Assembly: GCA_019925095.2 (NCBI GenBank) | Contig: CM034412.1 | Span: 12,376,001 to 12,440,000, forward strand | Length of the DNA: 64,000 nt | Direction: 5' to 3' | Source: Dendrolimus kikuchii | Taxonomy: Eukaryota; Arthropoda; Insecta; Lepidoptera; Lasiocampidae | Shown: positions 9,221 through 20,732 of the stretch, piece by piece | Position numbering within the stretch: the stretch's first letter is position 1 | Layout of the letters: each line of letters begins with the position of its first letter | Made by a program: the position numbers and the translations under genes | The notes under the pieces: generated by a model | Database searches by the model: none | Seen by the model: the letters and a program-made list of their open reading frames with translations, nothing else | Told to the model about the DNA's origin: nothing

Positions 9221-9864
9221 ATATTGCAGGAGTTTAGTAGATAGGCAGACGGCCCATGGAAAGCGGTTACCATCGCCTTTGAACATTTGCAACACCAAAG
9301 GTGCTATAAACGCGTTGCTGCTCTCTAAGAGAGACTGGAACCTTTTTTTTTTTTACAAGGGGAAATCCGTTTGAGGACCCCCCGTCGGGGAGACTTCGGC
9401 GGGGGAGTAGGGAGATTGGAACCATCTTTTTTTTTGACGAGGGGAAATCCATTTGCGTAGGGACAGCGACGTGGTACTGTGGGACTCGCCGGCCTGATGG
9501 ACTGCCGGAATACCCACTAAAACCCCCTGGTGTTCCTCCTTTCGCCGTTTTGCCGGGGCCGCGGTACACAGCGTGAGCCGTACTCCGCGACCCCGACTGG
9601 CGCCGGCCGCCCTGGTTACGGGGGCGGCCTCTTCTTAGCCGGGGATTACGTCCCCGGCATCTCCCTCTCCATTTAGGGAGGTGAGGGGGTCACGCGGAAC
9701 ACCAACGCGCCCCCTCGCGGCTTGCGTGCGGGTGGAGGCCGGCAGAGTCCCCCGGTGGCCTGGACACCCGAGGGAGATTGGAACCTGGCCGCTAATGCCG
9801 GAACACAACTCACGGTTGTTACGGCGGCATACTCTAGACCGGGGTGGTAAACTAACACCTGGCT
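9221..9864 (-). repeat. SINE-like repeat, copy 4, split by R1-type insertions
   Basis: 9221-9342 is the 3' half and 9772-9864 the continuation. Between them lie GC-rich retrotransposon tails. The text gagactggaacc at the break recurs as gagattggaacc at 9413-9424 and 9774-9785, as expected if target duplications formed twice at one site. Confidence 0.7.
9343..9771 (-). mobile_element. Two R1-clade-like 3' tails inserted in tandem
   Basis: Read on the minus strand, both pieces end ggatttcccc(t/c)tcgt or ttgt followed by poly-A, seen as the T runs at 9343-9354 and 9427-9436. The GC-rich body resembles the element at 24122-24719, whose ORF end is recognisable. The two pieces share the tail sequence and are separated by the repeated target gagattggaacc. 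Confidence 0.6.
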
Positions 9865-9921
9865 AAAATTAATTAAATATTATACCTTTTATGAAGAAAA
9901 TATTCTGAAACGGTGTTCCAG

Positions 9922-10057
9922 TGATGGCCGCTACTACGAGATAGTGAAGGCGAACTTCGAGCGCGCCGACCGCACCACAGTGGTGCGGACATCCACTAAC
10001 TGCCGCGTCTCGAACTACTACCTCCTCTCAAACTATAAGGATTTAATATTCAACTAA
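9922..10057 (+). CDS. LRR protein gene, last exon F
   Basis: The acceptor is cggtgttccag. Ser (AG+T) bridges, then DGRYYEIVKANFERADRTTV, VRTSTNCRVSNYYLLSNYKD and LIFN with a TAA stop at 10055-10057. The six exons together encode 271 residues, and all five junctions keep phase. The non-LRR tail is strongly coding-like. I do not recognise a specific orthologue. It is best described as the C-terminus of an F-box/LRR-like protein. Confidence 0.85.
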
Positions 10058-10101
10058 TTGCTTCTATATTATTTATCACTCCTGTATTTATATTGTTGTT
10101 C

Positions 10102-10107
10102 ATTAAA
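10102..10107 (+). terminator. Candidate polyadenylation signal of the LRR gene
   Basis: ATTAAA, a common variant of AATAAA, lies 45 bases after the stop codon and is followed by T/G-rich text (tttgtattattttg). Confidence 0.4.
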
Positions 10108-10464
10108 TTATGTTAATAATTTCATTTGTATTATTTTGACAAACTGCATATGGAGTACTGATCACATCTAAGGGCCGCGGAGAGGGAGGGTGCAAAGGGT
10201 GCGTGATCCCAGGCGCAGAGACCTAGTAGGCGCAAGCCGATTGCTTTATTATACTAATAGACATATATACTTATACCTGCGACAGACAGACGTACGGACG
10301 CACATGGGGATTTCATAAGGTTTCGTTTTTAACAAAATAGCCTACGGTTCCCTAAAAATGGAATATATATTTTTTTATTGGCAAGCGCAATATGGTTAAA
10401 TACGGCTTACTTTCAATCGTGTTGCGTCGTCATTCGTTTTAGAACTTTTTGCTTGTTTATACTA

Positions 10465-10769
10465 ATATTATAAAGAGAAAAGATTTGTAGTTTGTACCGA
10501 ATAAAGTCAAAAAATACTGAACCGATTTCAAAAATTCTTTTACCATTAGAATGTTACATTATCACAGATTAATATAGGCTATAATTAATACTAGAAAAAA
10601 TTAGGGATCCCTACTAAAACTTCAATAATGTAACCCAAGGTGTAAAAAAATAATATTTGAGTGGGTCCGGGGATGGTTTAGATTCACAATTAGACCCGGT
10701 AGATGGCGCTGAAATCAGATTCTAGTTTTTATTTTTTTAGGGCAGGTGAAGGTTAGCCGGAACCGCTAG
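10465..10769 (+). mobile_element. Helitron-like non-autonomous element
   Basis: Begins near actaatattataaagagaaaag and ends gccggaacCGCTAG before T. The interior contains accgatttcaaaaattctttt and gggtccggggatggtttagat, which recur at 30000-30125, 48245-48345 and 62284-62490. Confidence 0.5.
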
Positions 10770-10799
10770 TTTTTTTTATATTTAAGTAAATTTTCCATT

Positions 10800-10990
10800 G
10801 TATGTTCCATTTATAGAATAGAATATACTTTATTGTACAATAAAATTAATGAAACAATACACAAAAACAGCTTAGAATTAGGTACAAATGGCGGTCTTAT
10901 CGCTGACAGCGATCTCTTCCAGACAACCTTGGGATGGAGAGGAATATGGCTCTAAAGCTAGGGCAGGGCTTTGCACAATATTTTAAAAGA
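10800..10990 (-). mobile_element. LINE 3'-UTR fragment
   Basis: Minus-strand text ttgtctggaagagatcgctg, then tgtcagcgataagaccgcca and a tail near ataaagtatattcta. It recurs at 46490-46610 (+) and 59350-59470 (-). No coding part is present. Confidence 0.45.
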
Positions 10991-11309
10991 TGTTACATTG
11001 TTTTGTATTGTATTGTCAATAAATAAAATTGAAAAGGAATCTTATCGCGTCTTTTTATTATTCCTTGCCTCCAAAAATCTAATGCATACACTCTAATGTC
11101 AAAAAACCATAAATCAGCCTCCTGTCACCTCTCCTTACCGCTTCCCGCCTCTTCTTATACCATAAACTTAACGGCTTGGTTTCAGTCTTTTACAATATTA
11201 TATATTCATATTATTATATAAATTTATTACATTTATTTTTGTTTTATGTAAACTTTGTTGTTATTTTAAAATAAATCTTTGTTTTTTATTTCTTGTTTTT
11301 AAAGTTTTA

Positions 11310-11800
11310 TTGAATTTTTTGGGTCGATCAGACGAAATCGAACGACGAAAGGCATTTGGCAGTAAGCCTTCTGGGCCTGGGCACCTGCTTACCAGAATGA
11401 CCCCCTCAACACCTTCCAGCATTCCGCATCTTGTAACTTTGACGATCCCATACTACTTAACAGGCGATTTAGAATTTCCTAACCTTCGAACACACTGCGT
11501 CTCTCTGCGTATTCTACCGCCTGTAAAACAGGGAGTCTTCCGAGGAATTGCTTGATCTGGCGCCAACGCCTAAATTACAACCGCACCGCTCGCCATCGAC
11601 GGAATGTTGCCTCATATCCTGAGTTCCTACGCTCAACTAAGCAACAGTTCCTTAGGACCGTGTACTACAATGGTCTATAGATCGCCGCGGTTTTCCTATT
11701 ACGCGATAACATGGATGTTCTTTAAAAAGGGCTTTATAAAGTTTTTTAGACGTCGGCAAAACCTACATGAACGAACAATAATATAGTAATACGCACCCCA
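11310..11800 (+). mobile_element. LINE relic related to 3487-3823
   Basis: The segment from about 11540 (gatctggcgccaacgcct, caaccgcaccgctcgccatc) aligns with 3490-3720. Both derive from the same ORF C-terminus and are heavily decayed. The upstream part, 11310-11540, is open but unidentified. Confidence 0.4.
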
Positions 11801-12229
11801 CTCTTTTCACAATATTTTTTATGCGAACAAACTCTTTATACTTAAAAATTATTTTCTAAATTTTAGTCCGAGTCTTTTTTTTTAATAATATTTTTTTATT
11901 TATTTCCAAACCAACTAAAAATTATTATAATCAAAAAACTCTACTCGTAGTACATCGTATAAATATGGCATTCTAATTTTAGAGATAGTTTATAGTTAAC
12001 CTGTTTCATCCTGGTGACACTGGCAGGACATGAGCACAAAGTTATGAAATTAATGTATTGCCATCGGTCTTTGACACGTACAAATTATCATCAATCAATC
12101 ATTATTTGCAAAAACATAGGTAAATGAATAGGTATTACATAATATACAGTTTCTAGTATGTTTTGCCATCTACATAACGTGCAAAAACTTACATTCACTA
12201 AATATCCTGAAGCTATAACCCTGCACTAA
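11801..12229. other. AT-rich intergenic DNA
   Basis: No coding, RNA or repeat signature that I can support. Confidence 0.4.
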
Positions 12230-12620
12230 TGTTTCGTCTTCTTTTGTTTACTTATTGGCATACGGCCTATTGTTGCATTGTAATCATTAGCCAGGTGTTA
12301 CGGATTTAAAGTACAAGCTGATTCTAGGAAATTCGGTCCATGCTGCCGGGCGGAAATATTGCATTTGTGCAGTATAAAGCAATGGCCCGATTGAGGGAGG
12401 AGTCAGTCGAGCGAGAACCACTAGCGAGACGTGTGTACTACAATCGGGAATCTAATAAGTGACGGACTTTGCGCGTTTTATTGAATTACGACCTTCTACA
12501 TTACGTTTGGACTTGTTGTGTTCAGTTATATTTGTACCTGTGTTATACGTGTTTGTATAGTTCTAATAAACTCTATACTCATTCTAACGGCATTTAATTT
12601 GAGTCTCGCGACTCGTAACA
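12230..12620 (+). repeat. Solo LTR, 5'-truncated, ATAT-flanked family
   Basis: Matches the solo LTRs at 20123-20564 and 50873-51334 (gtgacggactttgcgcgttt, ctaataaactctata) and ends in cgactcgtaaca. A TATA-like gtataaagc and an AATAAA-containing stretch are present. The left end is missing. It abuts the RT relic at 12621. Confidence 0.65.
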
Positions 12621-12811
12621 ATGTATTCGTCTACGCTATAGTATAATCTATTAAGTAAAAAAGCTGTCATATAGGGTTTGAACCGTTTAAGTGGTAGCTC
12701 GCTAATATTAGTGGGTAATTTATTAAATACTGTTATTGCCATACAATATGCGTTCAAGATAATCGGACCTTTCGAAACTGGTGAAAAATACGTTGTAAAA
12801 ATCTTTTGCAT
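12621..12811 (-). mobile_element. Reverse-transcriptase C-terminal relic
   Basis: The minus strand reads ILNAYCMAITVFNKLPTNIS, then LKRFKPYMTAFLLNRLYYSV and DEYI. The 'FNKLP ... FK ... L ... YYSVDEF' pattern is typical of the end of non-LTR reverse-transcriptase ORFs. The text is cut where the solo LTR ends. Confidence 0.5.
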
Positions 12812-13315
12812 ACCGACAAATATTAAAAAAGGAAATAAGAGTCACTACCATACGAACACCGTGATCAAGCAGCGTTCTTTACATTACTTTGTAATCAAGA
12901 TCTTCATTGAATTCATAAGTTAAAGATAGGTAAAACCACTTAAACGGTTGACGTTGACTAATTGTACAAACAATTTATATTCGGTCAAGTGTAAGTCAAA
13001 TCACCGTTGTTAGGACATTGACTTTGTATTTATACTTACTACGAAATTACGAATTGAATTATTTACAATTTTATTATTTGAAAATAAAACTTGATTTTGT
13101 TGTCAAAAAATAATGAAAATTTTTGTTATGCTTTGCAGGATGTCGCTCATTGATGAAATAACTGACTATGTGGTTGTTGTTACTAAGACTAGCAACCTAG
13201 TTTACTGAATTGCACAAGTCCCGGGTCCGATTATTGGTATAATAAATACCTTCTGCAATTTAGTATTCTGGGTGTCTTGGATCGGGGACATAGTTGGCTT
13301 GATATATATTACCCA

Positions 13316-13552
13316 CTAGCTTCTGCCCGCGACATCGTCCGCGTGGAATAGTAAAAAAAACCCCCGATTTTGAAACATTCCTCATTGGTGCTCCGCTTCT
13401 ATTGGTCTTAGCGTGATGATATATAGCCTATAGCCTTCCTCGATAAATGGGCTATCTAACACTAAAATGATTTTTCAAATCAGACCAGTAGTTCCTGAGA
13501 TTAGCGCGTTCAAGCAAACAAAAAAACTTCAGCTTTATATATTAGTATAAGA
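13316..13552 (-). mobile_element. Helitron-like non-autonomous element
   Basis: Minus-oriented copy: CTAG at 13316-13319 is its 3' end, with the gcttctgcccgcgac text beside it. The body has gatgatatatagcctatagc and ccagtagttcctgagattag. It ends at tatattagtata, the element's start. Three similar copies lie at 56377-57318. Confidence 0.55.
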
Positions 13553-13574
13553 TAATACTAGCCACCACGATAAC

Positions 13575-13930
13575 GTCAGCCGATTAATGTTACTTCTACC
13601 CTATCCCAATCATTTGGGGTCAGTACGATATGCATTTCTCTCCCAACTCCAATCATCATGTCATCCTTCACATAATCCATTCATCGCATTTTTGGCCTGC
13701 CTTTACAATTATATCCACCGAACTTCCAATTTAACATACTTTTGACACGTGAGTTTTATCTCTCCTCATTACACGACTATATTCTTTCTCTCAAATTTTC
13801 AATCACAGGTACAACTTTAAAATTTCCTTAAGTACTCATTTCTCATCTTGTCCATTCTTGTAACACCACACCACAGCCATCTCAACAGTCTCATCATCCA
13901 GTTTTTGATTCATCATCAATACTCCAACAT
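13575..13930. repeat. Diverged dispersed repeat
   Basis: Contains ctaccctatcccaatcattt and ggggtcagtacgatatgc, which I recall as a common lepidopteran dispersed repeat. No coding content is seen and class is uncertain. Confidence 0.3.
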
Positions 13931-14038
13931 GCGGAACCGTGTAACATGACCGATCGTAATACAGATTTACATAATCTTTAAAGTTGAGTAGCATTATTTT
14001 GTCACTATGATATTATTTATAATAAACTAATTCATGCC

Positions 14039-14301
14039 ATTCAGAATGACTAAACAGATATACAATGCAAAAGTGGATGGATGCAGAAGTCGTGGAAGGC
14101 CACGACACACCTTCCATGATCAAATTGATCGTGTACTAGCAGAAGGTGATGTCAGGAGCCTTAAGAACAGACGAGCTTGCATGACAAGAGTTATGAATGT
14201 CAAAGAGGCAAGTGAGGTGTGTAAGAATAAGCCTAAATGGCACTCTGTTGTTCGTGCCTACCCCGCAAGGGAACTGGCGTGAAGTTATGTATGTATGTAT
14301 G
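14039..14301 (+). mobile_element. RTE-family fragment with 11-bp target duplication
   Basis: Encodes MTKQIYNAKVDGCRSRGRPR to YPARELA stop without frame damage, then (ATGT)n. TAATTCATGCC flanks both sides (14028-14038 and 14302-14312). Confidence 0.85.
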
Positions 14302-14520
14302 TAATTCATGCCTATTTTCTCGTATGTAAACTAAACATCAAAACAAAACATTCATATGGGTACTGCAATAATAATTCCTAGTAATGTTCTTCTCTGATAA
14401 ACACTTAAAATGTACTTACTATCATTCATATTCTCAGAACAACTATGAGATGATTTATAAGTATTTTAGACAGAGCGGGCTCTAGCTCGGAATTTAAAAC
14501 TAAAAGACTATTTTATAAAA

Positions 14521-14645
14521 TAACTAACGGGCCCGGCAGACGTCATGCCTTGAAAAAAATTAGGACCCGGTTGCAGCGGAACCAATTGTGAATCTAAACC
14601 ATCCCGAGATCCGTTTTACGAGTTCAGTGACATACACTAGAACAG
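14521..14645 (-). mobile_element. Helitron-like fragment
   Basis: Minus-oriented piece with cccggcagacgtcatgcc and ccaattgtgaatctaaacca, matching 48245-48345 and 62284-62490. Confidence 0.4.
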
Positions 14646-14944
14646 AATTTTAAATTTAAAAAATATAGGGTAGATTAAACTGCAGAAATTTTTAATTTTT
14701 AATAAACCTTTTGCAATTTTTAATAAGTATTGAAATTTTTAATTAAACTATTGTTGCTTAAAAGCAATAAATATTATCTAACTATTGATCATTTTAACCA
14801 ATATTATAAGTTTTTTTTTAAATAAAACTGCACTGCAAAACAATAATATAATTCAATTAAAATGACATAAAACAAAGAAATTATAAATCTTTTTTACCCT
14901 CTATATGCGGACACACCACAGTAGCTGTATAAATATGTAAATAA

Positions 14945-15541
14945 ATATATAGATGACTCCTCTGCTGGTAAGTCTGCGATCAGTGAACACACACTGGATA
15001 AACCCAACCACTACATTAGATTCGATAAAGCACTTATCCTCGCGAGAGAGAATTGTTTCATACCTAGAATGATGCGTGAGGCTATTGAAATCAAAAAACA
15101 CCCAAATTTCAATACAGAAGATGGTTGGAAAGTACCACCTGTTTGGGATCCGATCATAAAATCTATTAAGACCTAAACCCAGCAAAAACCAACTGCCAGA
15201 CCTCAAGACATTGTAAGCTCTTTCTGCGTGCACCGGAACACAAACCAACTTGACTGATAATTTCATTTTATTTTTCTTTCCACCCATTTTAATATTATAT
15301 AAAATTATTAGAGCTAGGCATGTTTGCTGAAGAGTTTCTTGCGCCGCTTCTTCTCTTCAAGCCATAACATGTTGCGAAGCGGTGGTAAATTAGATTAGGC
15401 TCCCATAGAGTAAGTAATAACCATAATCAAAATTAAAACTAAATAATTAAAATGAACAAGTTGGCGGTAGGCTAAATAAAACTTTAACAATACTCATTGA
15501 CACTTGACCGCGCTTAAAACCGTTAAAACGTAGTTTTATTC
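14945..15541 (+). mobile_element. Penelope-like element 3' part with GIY-YIG endonuclease end
   Basis: 14965-15175 reads on the + strand AISEHTLDKPNHYIRFDKAL, then RENCFIPRMMREAIEIKKHP and NFNTEDGWKVPPVWDPI. The 'REAIEIKKHPNFNREDGW' text is typical of the GIY-YIG nuclease C-terminus of Penelope-like retroelements. It is followed by the untranslated text shared with 8965-9210 and 44521-44980, ending in cgcttaaaaccgttaaaacg. The reverse-transcriptase domain is absent, so this copy is 5'-truncated. The 128-codon minus-strand ORF here is a shadow. Confidence 0.7.
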
Positions 15542-15588
15542 TATAGGTGAGGTTTAAAAATTAACCAAAAATACTACTAAAATAATAG

Positions 15589-15594
15589 TTTATT
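15589..15594 (-). terminator. Candidate polyadenylation signal of the TRC8-like gene
   Basis: AATAAA on the minus strand about 575 bases after the stop codon. Another candidate is at 15679-15684. The span 15545-16169 otherwise shows nothing but AT-rich text and would be the 3' UTR. Confidence 0.3.
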
Positions 15595-16169
15595 TACATT
15601 TAATTATGAGAAAAATTTGTATCCATATTTTTTAATCCGTTCATTTTCCCAAACGTAATGCTACTTTTAAATGAATGTTTTTATTTAAAAATAGTATTAC
15701 ATTTCGTGTAATTTGATTAAACAATATTTTTTACAAGAGCTCTTGCTAAACTTGCAATTTTTAATAAAACCTTATGCGGTACGAAACATCAATTCGGTAA
15801 ATTAGGCGTCAGTGACCACTTTATGAGACCTCGCCCAAATTGCGTGCAGTACACGAAAATCGACAAACACGATTATATTGTTAAACGTTTATCCTATACA
15901 AATGTATATACGTTGCAAACAACACTCTTATCTATGGACGAACCCATCCGACAAGAGAACAAAGCTTTACACTAATTGTCACACAGCAAAACTAATGTTC
16001 ATTCATCACAAAAACAAATTTAAACCTTAAATCACAGGTATAATCGATTTGATTAATAGAAAAAAAAAAACAATAACTTACTATACAAAATCGAAAAAGT
16101 AACCACTCAAATTAGTTGATTTCAAAAATGTTGTATCTAATCTAAATGGTAATTGTCTTCTTCTAGCAG

Positions 16170-17938
16170 TCATCTCACTCCCTCGCCTAATAATAGATCG
16201 GGTTCTTCCTCCAACAGAAGGTTTTGGTTGTTACTATTTTCTTCATTGCCCGCCTCAGAGTTGTTGTCCTTATTTGAATCACTATCAATCCTATACAAAA
16301 TATCATGACACAACGGGCACCTGTCTTGAACGTATAGCCATTTTCGTAAACACACCCCGTGGAAATAATGGTTGCAACGTGTGATTTTCGCTGAATGCAT
16401 CTCCTGGTAACATATTGCGCATACGTCATCTAGTCTATTCAATTGATCAGTAGAAGCCTCTCGAAGCGAGTTGATTTTATTGACAGCTGTCCTTCGCTTC
16501 ATAAACACTGACCATCCAGCTCTAGCTTCACACCAGATATTGAAATAAGCGTGTATGCACATCATAACAGCTCTGATAGCTCCCCCAGATTCAAATAGTA
16601 AAATCCAAGCTCCGTTAAAGAATAGGAAAATTCCAAAGCAGAATTCAATCGTGTTACCAAAAGCGCGAATGTAGTATACGTAATCGTCTAACTGCTCCCA
16701 GAAACTGCTTCTGTATGCGTCAATGAGGAACAGCGAATAGATCATTAGGCTGACAATAACTTTGACGATCACCTCTACGCTGAAAGCGCTCACTGCTAGT
16801 AACCAGGTTGAAATTGTATGCTGTGACCATAAATATATGAGCAAGGAAATTGGAAAGATGATCAGAAACGCACACACTCCTAAAGCCCGTACATGTCTAT
16901 GAGTTGACGGGTTATGTGACGCACTCAGCGACATTAGCATCGGATTTACAATATTATGTAGAAAGTGGAGTAGAGCAGTAAATAGTAGGCAGAAGTTTCG
17001 GCACAACCTTACAAATCTTTTTTCTGGATTTAAAGAAGTCAAACCAGTTTGAAGTGCGAGAATATAAAAAAGTATTGCTGATACTGTTCCAATACTTTTG
17101 TCTTCTTCTTCATCGGTAAGAAGAATCCACTGGAAGAAGTTTCCAATGTAGTGACAAAAAAATGAGATCACTGACGTCATACCGAGAACTGCTGTGATAG
17201 TCTCACATCCTGTTACTAGCAATGACTTTGCCATAGAAGCAAGTGACTGTACGGCTAGTAAAGTGGAAACTCTAAAGCCTTCTTCGGCGTCATCATCATA
17301 ATTATCCATTAAAAGTAATATGGCATGTTCGGCAACTCGTAGTACCCAAAAGACCCTTAAAACGCAAGGGACATTGAGCCGCATCCATTCAGTTTCCACC
17401 AGGGCTGATAGTCCGTAGTTACTGACGAAGAGTCTACCGTGTTGGTAGCCAGCGTAGATTACTTGTATCACGTTGTATGCAGATGACCAGAGAACATATT
17501 TGACTAAAAACAAAGGAAGCAGCGAGGCGAAAACTGGCGAATGGTGGAGTACATTTGGTGGAACCGGTAACATTGCTAAAAAGGACGGTGCCATAAAACT
17601 GATCGGAAGTAACTTTTGAATGGTCGGATGTCGTGGTCCAAGGTGTACATTCTTAAATATAACTGCGAGCATGAATTGAAGGGCAAAGTTTTGAATCACC
17701 AGTATACCTGGGCCGTCCAAATCAAGTAGATTCTTTATATTAAGATTAAGTATATCTTCTAGTATGCTCGTGGAATGATGCGGCGAGGTGACGACGAGTG
17801 TGAGCGCTTGTATTTGCTTGATAGCTGAGACATTCGTCCAGTACGAGACGAAAACTATACCCACAGATGTGAGGTATAGATAGACAATGATGAGGTGCTT
17901 CGTATATAGAACGAATATGCACAGCGCTGATTTACATC
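16170..17938 (-). CDS. Trc8: TRC8/RNF139-like membrane RING-H2 E3 ubiquitin ligase, exon 2
   Basis: The final exon begins after ctgtttgttccag and reads CKSALCIFVLYTKHLIIVYL, then a long series of hydrophobic segments (multi-pass membrane protein), and ends with a RING-H2 domain. In the 671-residue assembly the zinc ligands are C589, C592, C604, H606, H609, C612, C623 and C626 (C3H2C3). The segment before the RING (MMCIHAYFNIWCEARAGW, RRTAVNKINSLREA) matches what I know of vertebrate RNF139 (TRC8), an ER-membrane E3 ligase in sterol-linked and ER protein turnover. The RNF139 human protein is of similar length. An acidic, Asn-rich tail of ~45 residues follows. The exon begins with two bases that complete the Gly codon started by exon 1. 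The internal GTG at 17864 is not a start. Confidence 0.9.
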
Positions 17939-18069
17939 CTGGAACAAACAGAAAGGTTTTATTTATTAAAGATTCTTAGATTGCTGTAATATTTATCATC
18001 TTAATTCGTTAACGACACCCCGGTTTCTTCTGAATCTTATAATCCGTTGTTTTACCTTTTTATTACTGT

Positions 18070-18215
18070 ACAGGTTCGCGTTTGATCGTTGTCTCGCGCG
18101 ATTACGAGCAGGGATATGGTCTAAGATGGAGCACGTTTACCTAGACGGTACCGGGTCTTGAAGACACCCAGATTGTCGATTTCGGGAAAAACAGACTCCG
18201 GCAGGTAGAGCTTAC
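18070..18215 (-). mobile_element. Jockey-like 3' fragment
   Basis: Decayed minus copy of the tail seen at 30755-31385 (caggttcgcgtttgatc, then gatggagcacgtttacctag and ccgggtcttgaagacaccca). Confidence 0.5.
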
Positions 18216-19189
18216 CATTGATTGGAAAATGACATTACTTTTATGGGGTTTATGTAATATTTTAAACAGTATTAAGGCAAATGGATGTATAGTAATACAA
18301 AAAACTGCCATAAGTAAGGGGCTTTAAAGGTACAACAGCATATGTACAAGGCGTGTCATCTTGTAGATTTTGTTACGTTGAAAGAAGACAATTTTTATCG
18401 TACTACCGCCTGTATTAATAATAGCATAAAGCCTGATTTACTATGCATTAGTCAAACTGACAAGTTTAGTCCTTATCATCGCTGGGAGCAGAAAATTTCC
18501 AGTTCAGTGATGAGTTTTCGAGTAGTCTCTTCAAAGGATGTTAAGGACTAATTCGTAAGTAACTAATATATAATATAAATCAAGCTTTAATTTTATGATT
18601 TTGTCTTTCGGTAATTATTAATATCCACTTTTTTAATTTTATGCTTTCACTAGCAAGTATGATAATAACATATTTATATATGTAAAGAAACACTTTTTCT
18701 TATTTAGACACCCCAGACTGTTGCGCGGCGTCTTCTTTAACAGAGACAAAAATTGCTTTGGAAGCTATGATAGACTTATGCCTTTCATTAAATAATCTGT
18801 AAGATTCCATATTGAAATAAATAAATTTATTTTCATTAATGCAATAACCTATTAATTGTCTGATCTGTTAATATCTCAATATCAAAGCCTTGTAAATTAT
18901 ATACCTACTAGTTTTCCCCGAGGCTACGTTGCGGTTAAAATCCTACTGCTCAGCTCTATTTTACTTACATAAAAATCTAATTAGACTTTTGTATACTATG
19001 AGCGAAGACGCGGACTAAAGCTAGTTTATGTATAAACCTTCCTTGAAAAATTATCAACTCAATGATGGTGAAAACCATTTATAAAATCCGTTGCGTACTT
19101 TAGGAGTTAGCGGATATACAGATAAGACAGACAGACGCAAAGCGACTTTGTATTAGTATTTTGCTATGTACAGATATATAAAATATTTT

Positions 19190-19930
19190 TTTTTTAATCG
19201 GCAGACACACATACTGTATATCCCCAAATTAAGCAAGTTACGCTTGTGTTATGGGTAATACACAACGGACTACTCTGAGGCTGATCCCAAACATCAAGAC
19301 CGTAGTAAATAACGTAGAAAATTTGTTTCCGAGATTTACTTGGAGTACTGTTCTCACCTTTGGGACGGCTCAGCCATATACCAGCTTGAAGCGCTAGAGT
19401 CAATTGAGAGAAAAAGCCAAAAGGTTGATTGGTAGCGACCAGCTTGTCAATACATTCAAAGCCTAGAGCATCGACGTCGAGTTGCTAGTCTATCGGTTTT
19501 TTATAGGATTTATTTTAGGAGTGTGCTGTTGAATTGTTCGACCTGATTCCCCCTACACCATTCAATCTTCAGGCCACAAGGCGCTCTGGTCTACGCCATC
19601 GTTTCAAAGTGGAATCTCTACCAGTGCGTACTAAACGTTTCGCCCCCACGTTCCTTCGCCATACGGCAGAATTGTGGAATGCACTACCAGAGTCCGTGTT
19701 TCCCGAAAACTACAATCCGGGTATCTTCAAGTCTCGTGTGAATAGGTACTATCTAGGTAAGGGTGCTCCATCTTCAACCGCATCATCGTCCGGCATTGGA
19801 CGTGATCGTGGTCAAACGCAAACCTATTTAGTATAAAAAAAAATACCATACCAGGAATCAAACCCGGAACCTCTGCGTTTGCAATGGGATAGGCCGGCAA
19901 AGGCTTAGCCCACTCAACCACAGAGGCCTT
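19190..19930 (-). repeat. tRNA-derived SINE, split by a jockey-like fragment
   Basis: On the minus strand the right part (19845-19930) carries an A-box-like TGGTTGAGTGGGC and a B-box-like GGGTTTGATTCC. The left part (19190-19343) is the tRNA-unrelated body. The same unit is continuous at 59030-59250. The SINE is cut at gagatttact. Confidence 0.6.
19344..19846 (+). mobile_element. Jockey-like 3' fragment inside the tRNA-SINE
   Basis: Encodes FAPTFLRHTAELWNALPESV, then [20 protein letters not shown] and KGAPSS, stop and a short A-run. It is the same family as 30755-31385 but diverged. Stops and frame changes upstream mark it as dead. Confidence 0.65.
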
Positions 19931-20122
19931 TTTAAATGTAATATAATGTAGTTGCGTAGGTATGAAACGATGTAATCCAGCGGAACACAAAAACTGTATG
20001 TAATTAATGCCAGTGGTTATAAGGTCAATTTGCTACACATGAAGCACTTGAGCAAGTAATTTGAATAGTTTATTTATATGTTGAAAGCAATTCACACAAT
20101 TATTATCTTGTAATGAAAATAT

Positions 20123-20564
20123 TGTTATTACCTAGGCGCCGACAAAGACAAATTCCACGTACGGATCTGAAAAGCACATTTTATTAACTAATTGTAATCC
20201 TTTTATGATCGTCTTCTTTTGTTCATACATTTCTAATTATTGTGGAGAATAGCCTTTTGTCCTATTGTACTCACTCGTTAATATCATTAGCCAGGTATTG
20301 CGGATTCTTTTGCATTTGTGAGGTATAAAACGACGACCTGATGGAGAGAGGAGGCCGTCAAGCTACGATTACGATACGGGCGTGACGTGTGTACATTCGG
20401 GAATCTAATAGTGACGGACTTTGCGCGTTTTATTGAATTACGACCTTCTGCATTACGTTGGGATTTGTTGTGTTCGGTTATATTTGTACGTGTTTGTATA
20501 GTTCTAATAAACTCTATAGTAATTCTAACGGCATTTTAATTCGAGTCCCGCTATACTCGTAATA
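20123..20564 (+). repeat. Solo LTR with ATAT target duplication
   Basis: Starts tgttattacc and ends ctcgtaata. It is flanked by atat at 20119-20122 and 20565-20568. It contains a TATA-like ggtataaaacg (near 20320) and ctaataaactctatag as polyadenylation region. No internal retrotransposon sequence lies on either side, so it is a solo LTR. A 4-bp ATAT/TATA target suggests the gypsy group. Confidence 0.75.
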
Positions 20565-20732
20565 ATATGTAAAGTTATTAAGAATGGTCACAAAAACAAA
20601 TAGTCCCATATCCTTTTGTAGCGATACCAGATTTAAAAAAAAATCAGCCAGCCATTAAGAGCCATTGTGAATTACACAGCAATTGTGAATGTTATTTCTA
20701 TGAATCTCGATCAGACGTCATAATATATACTA

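Noticed and set aside
14901..15287. 128-codon minus-strand ORF
   Set aside because: The opposite strand carries the GIY-YIG end of a Penelope-like element; this ORF is its shadow.
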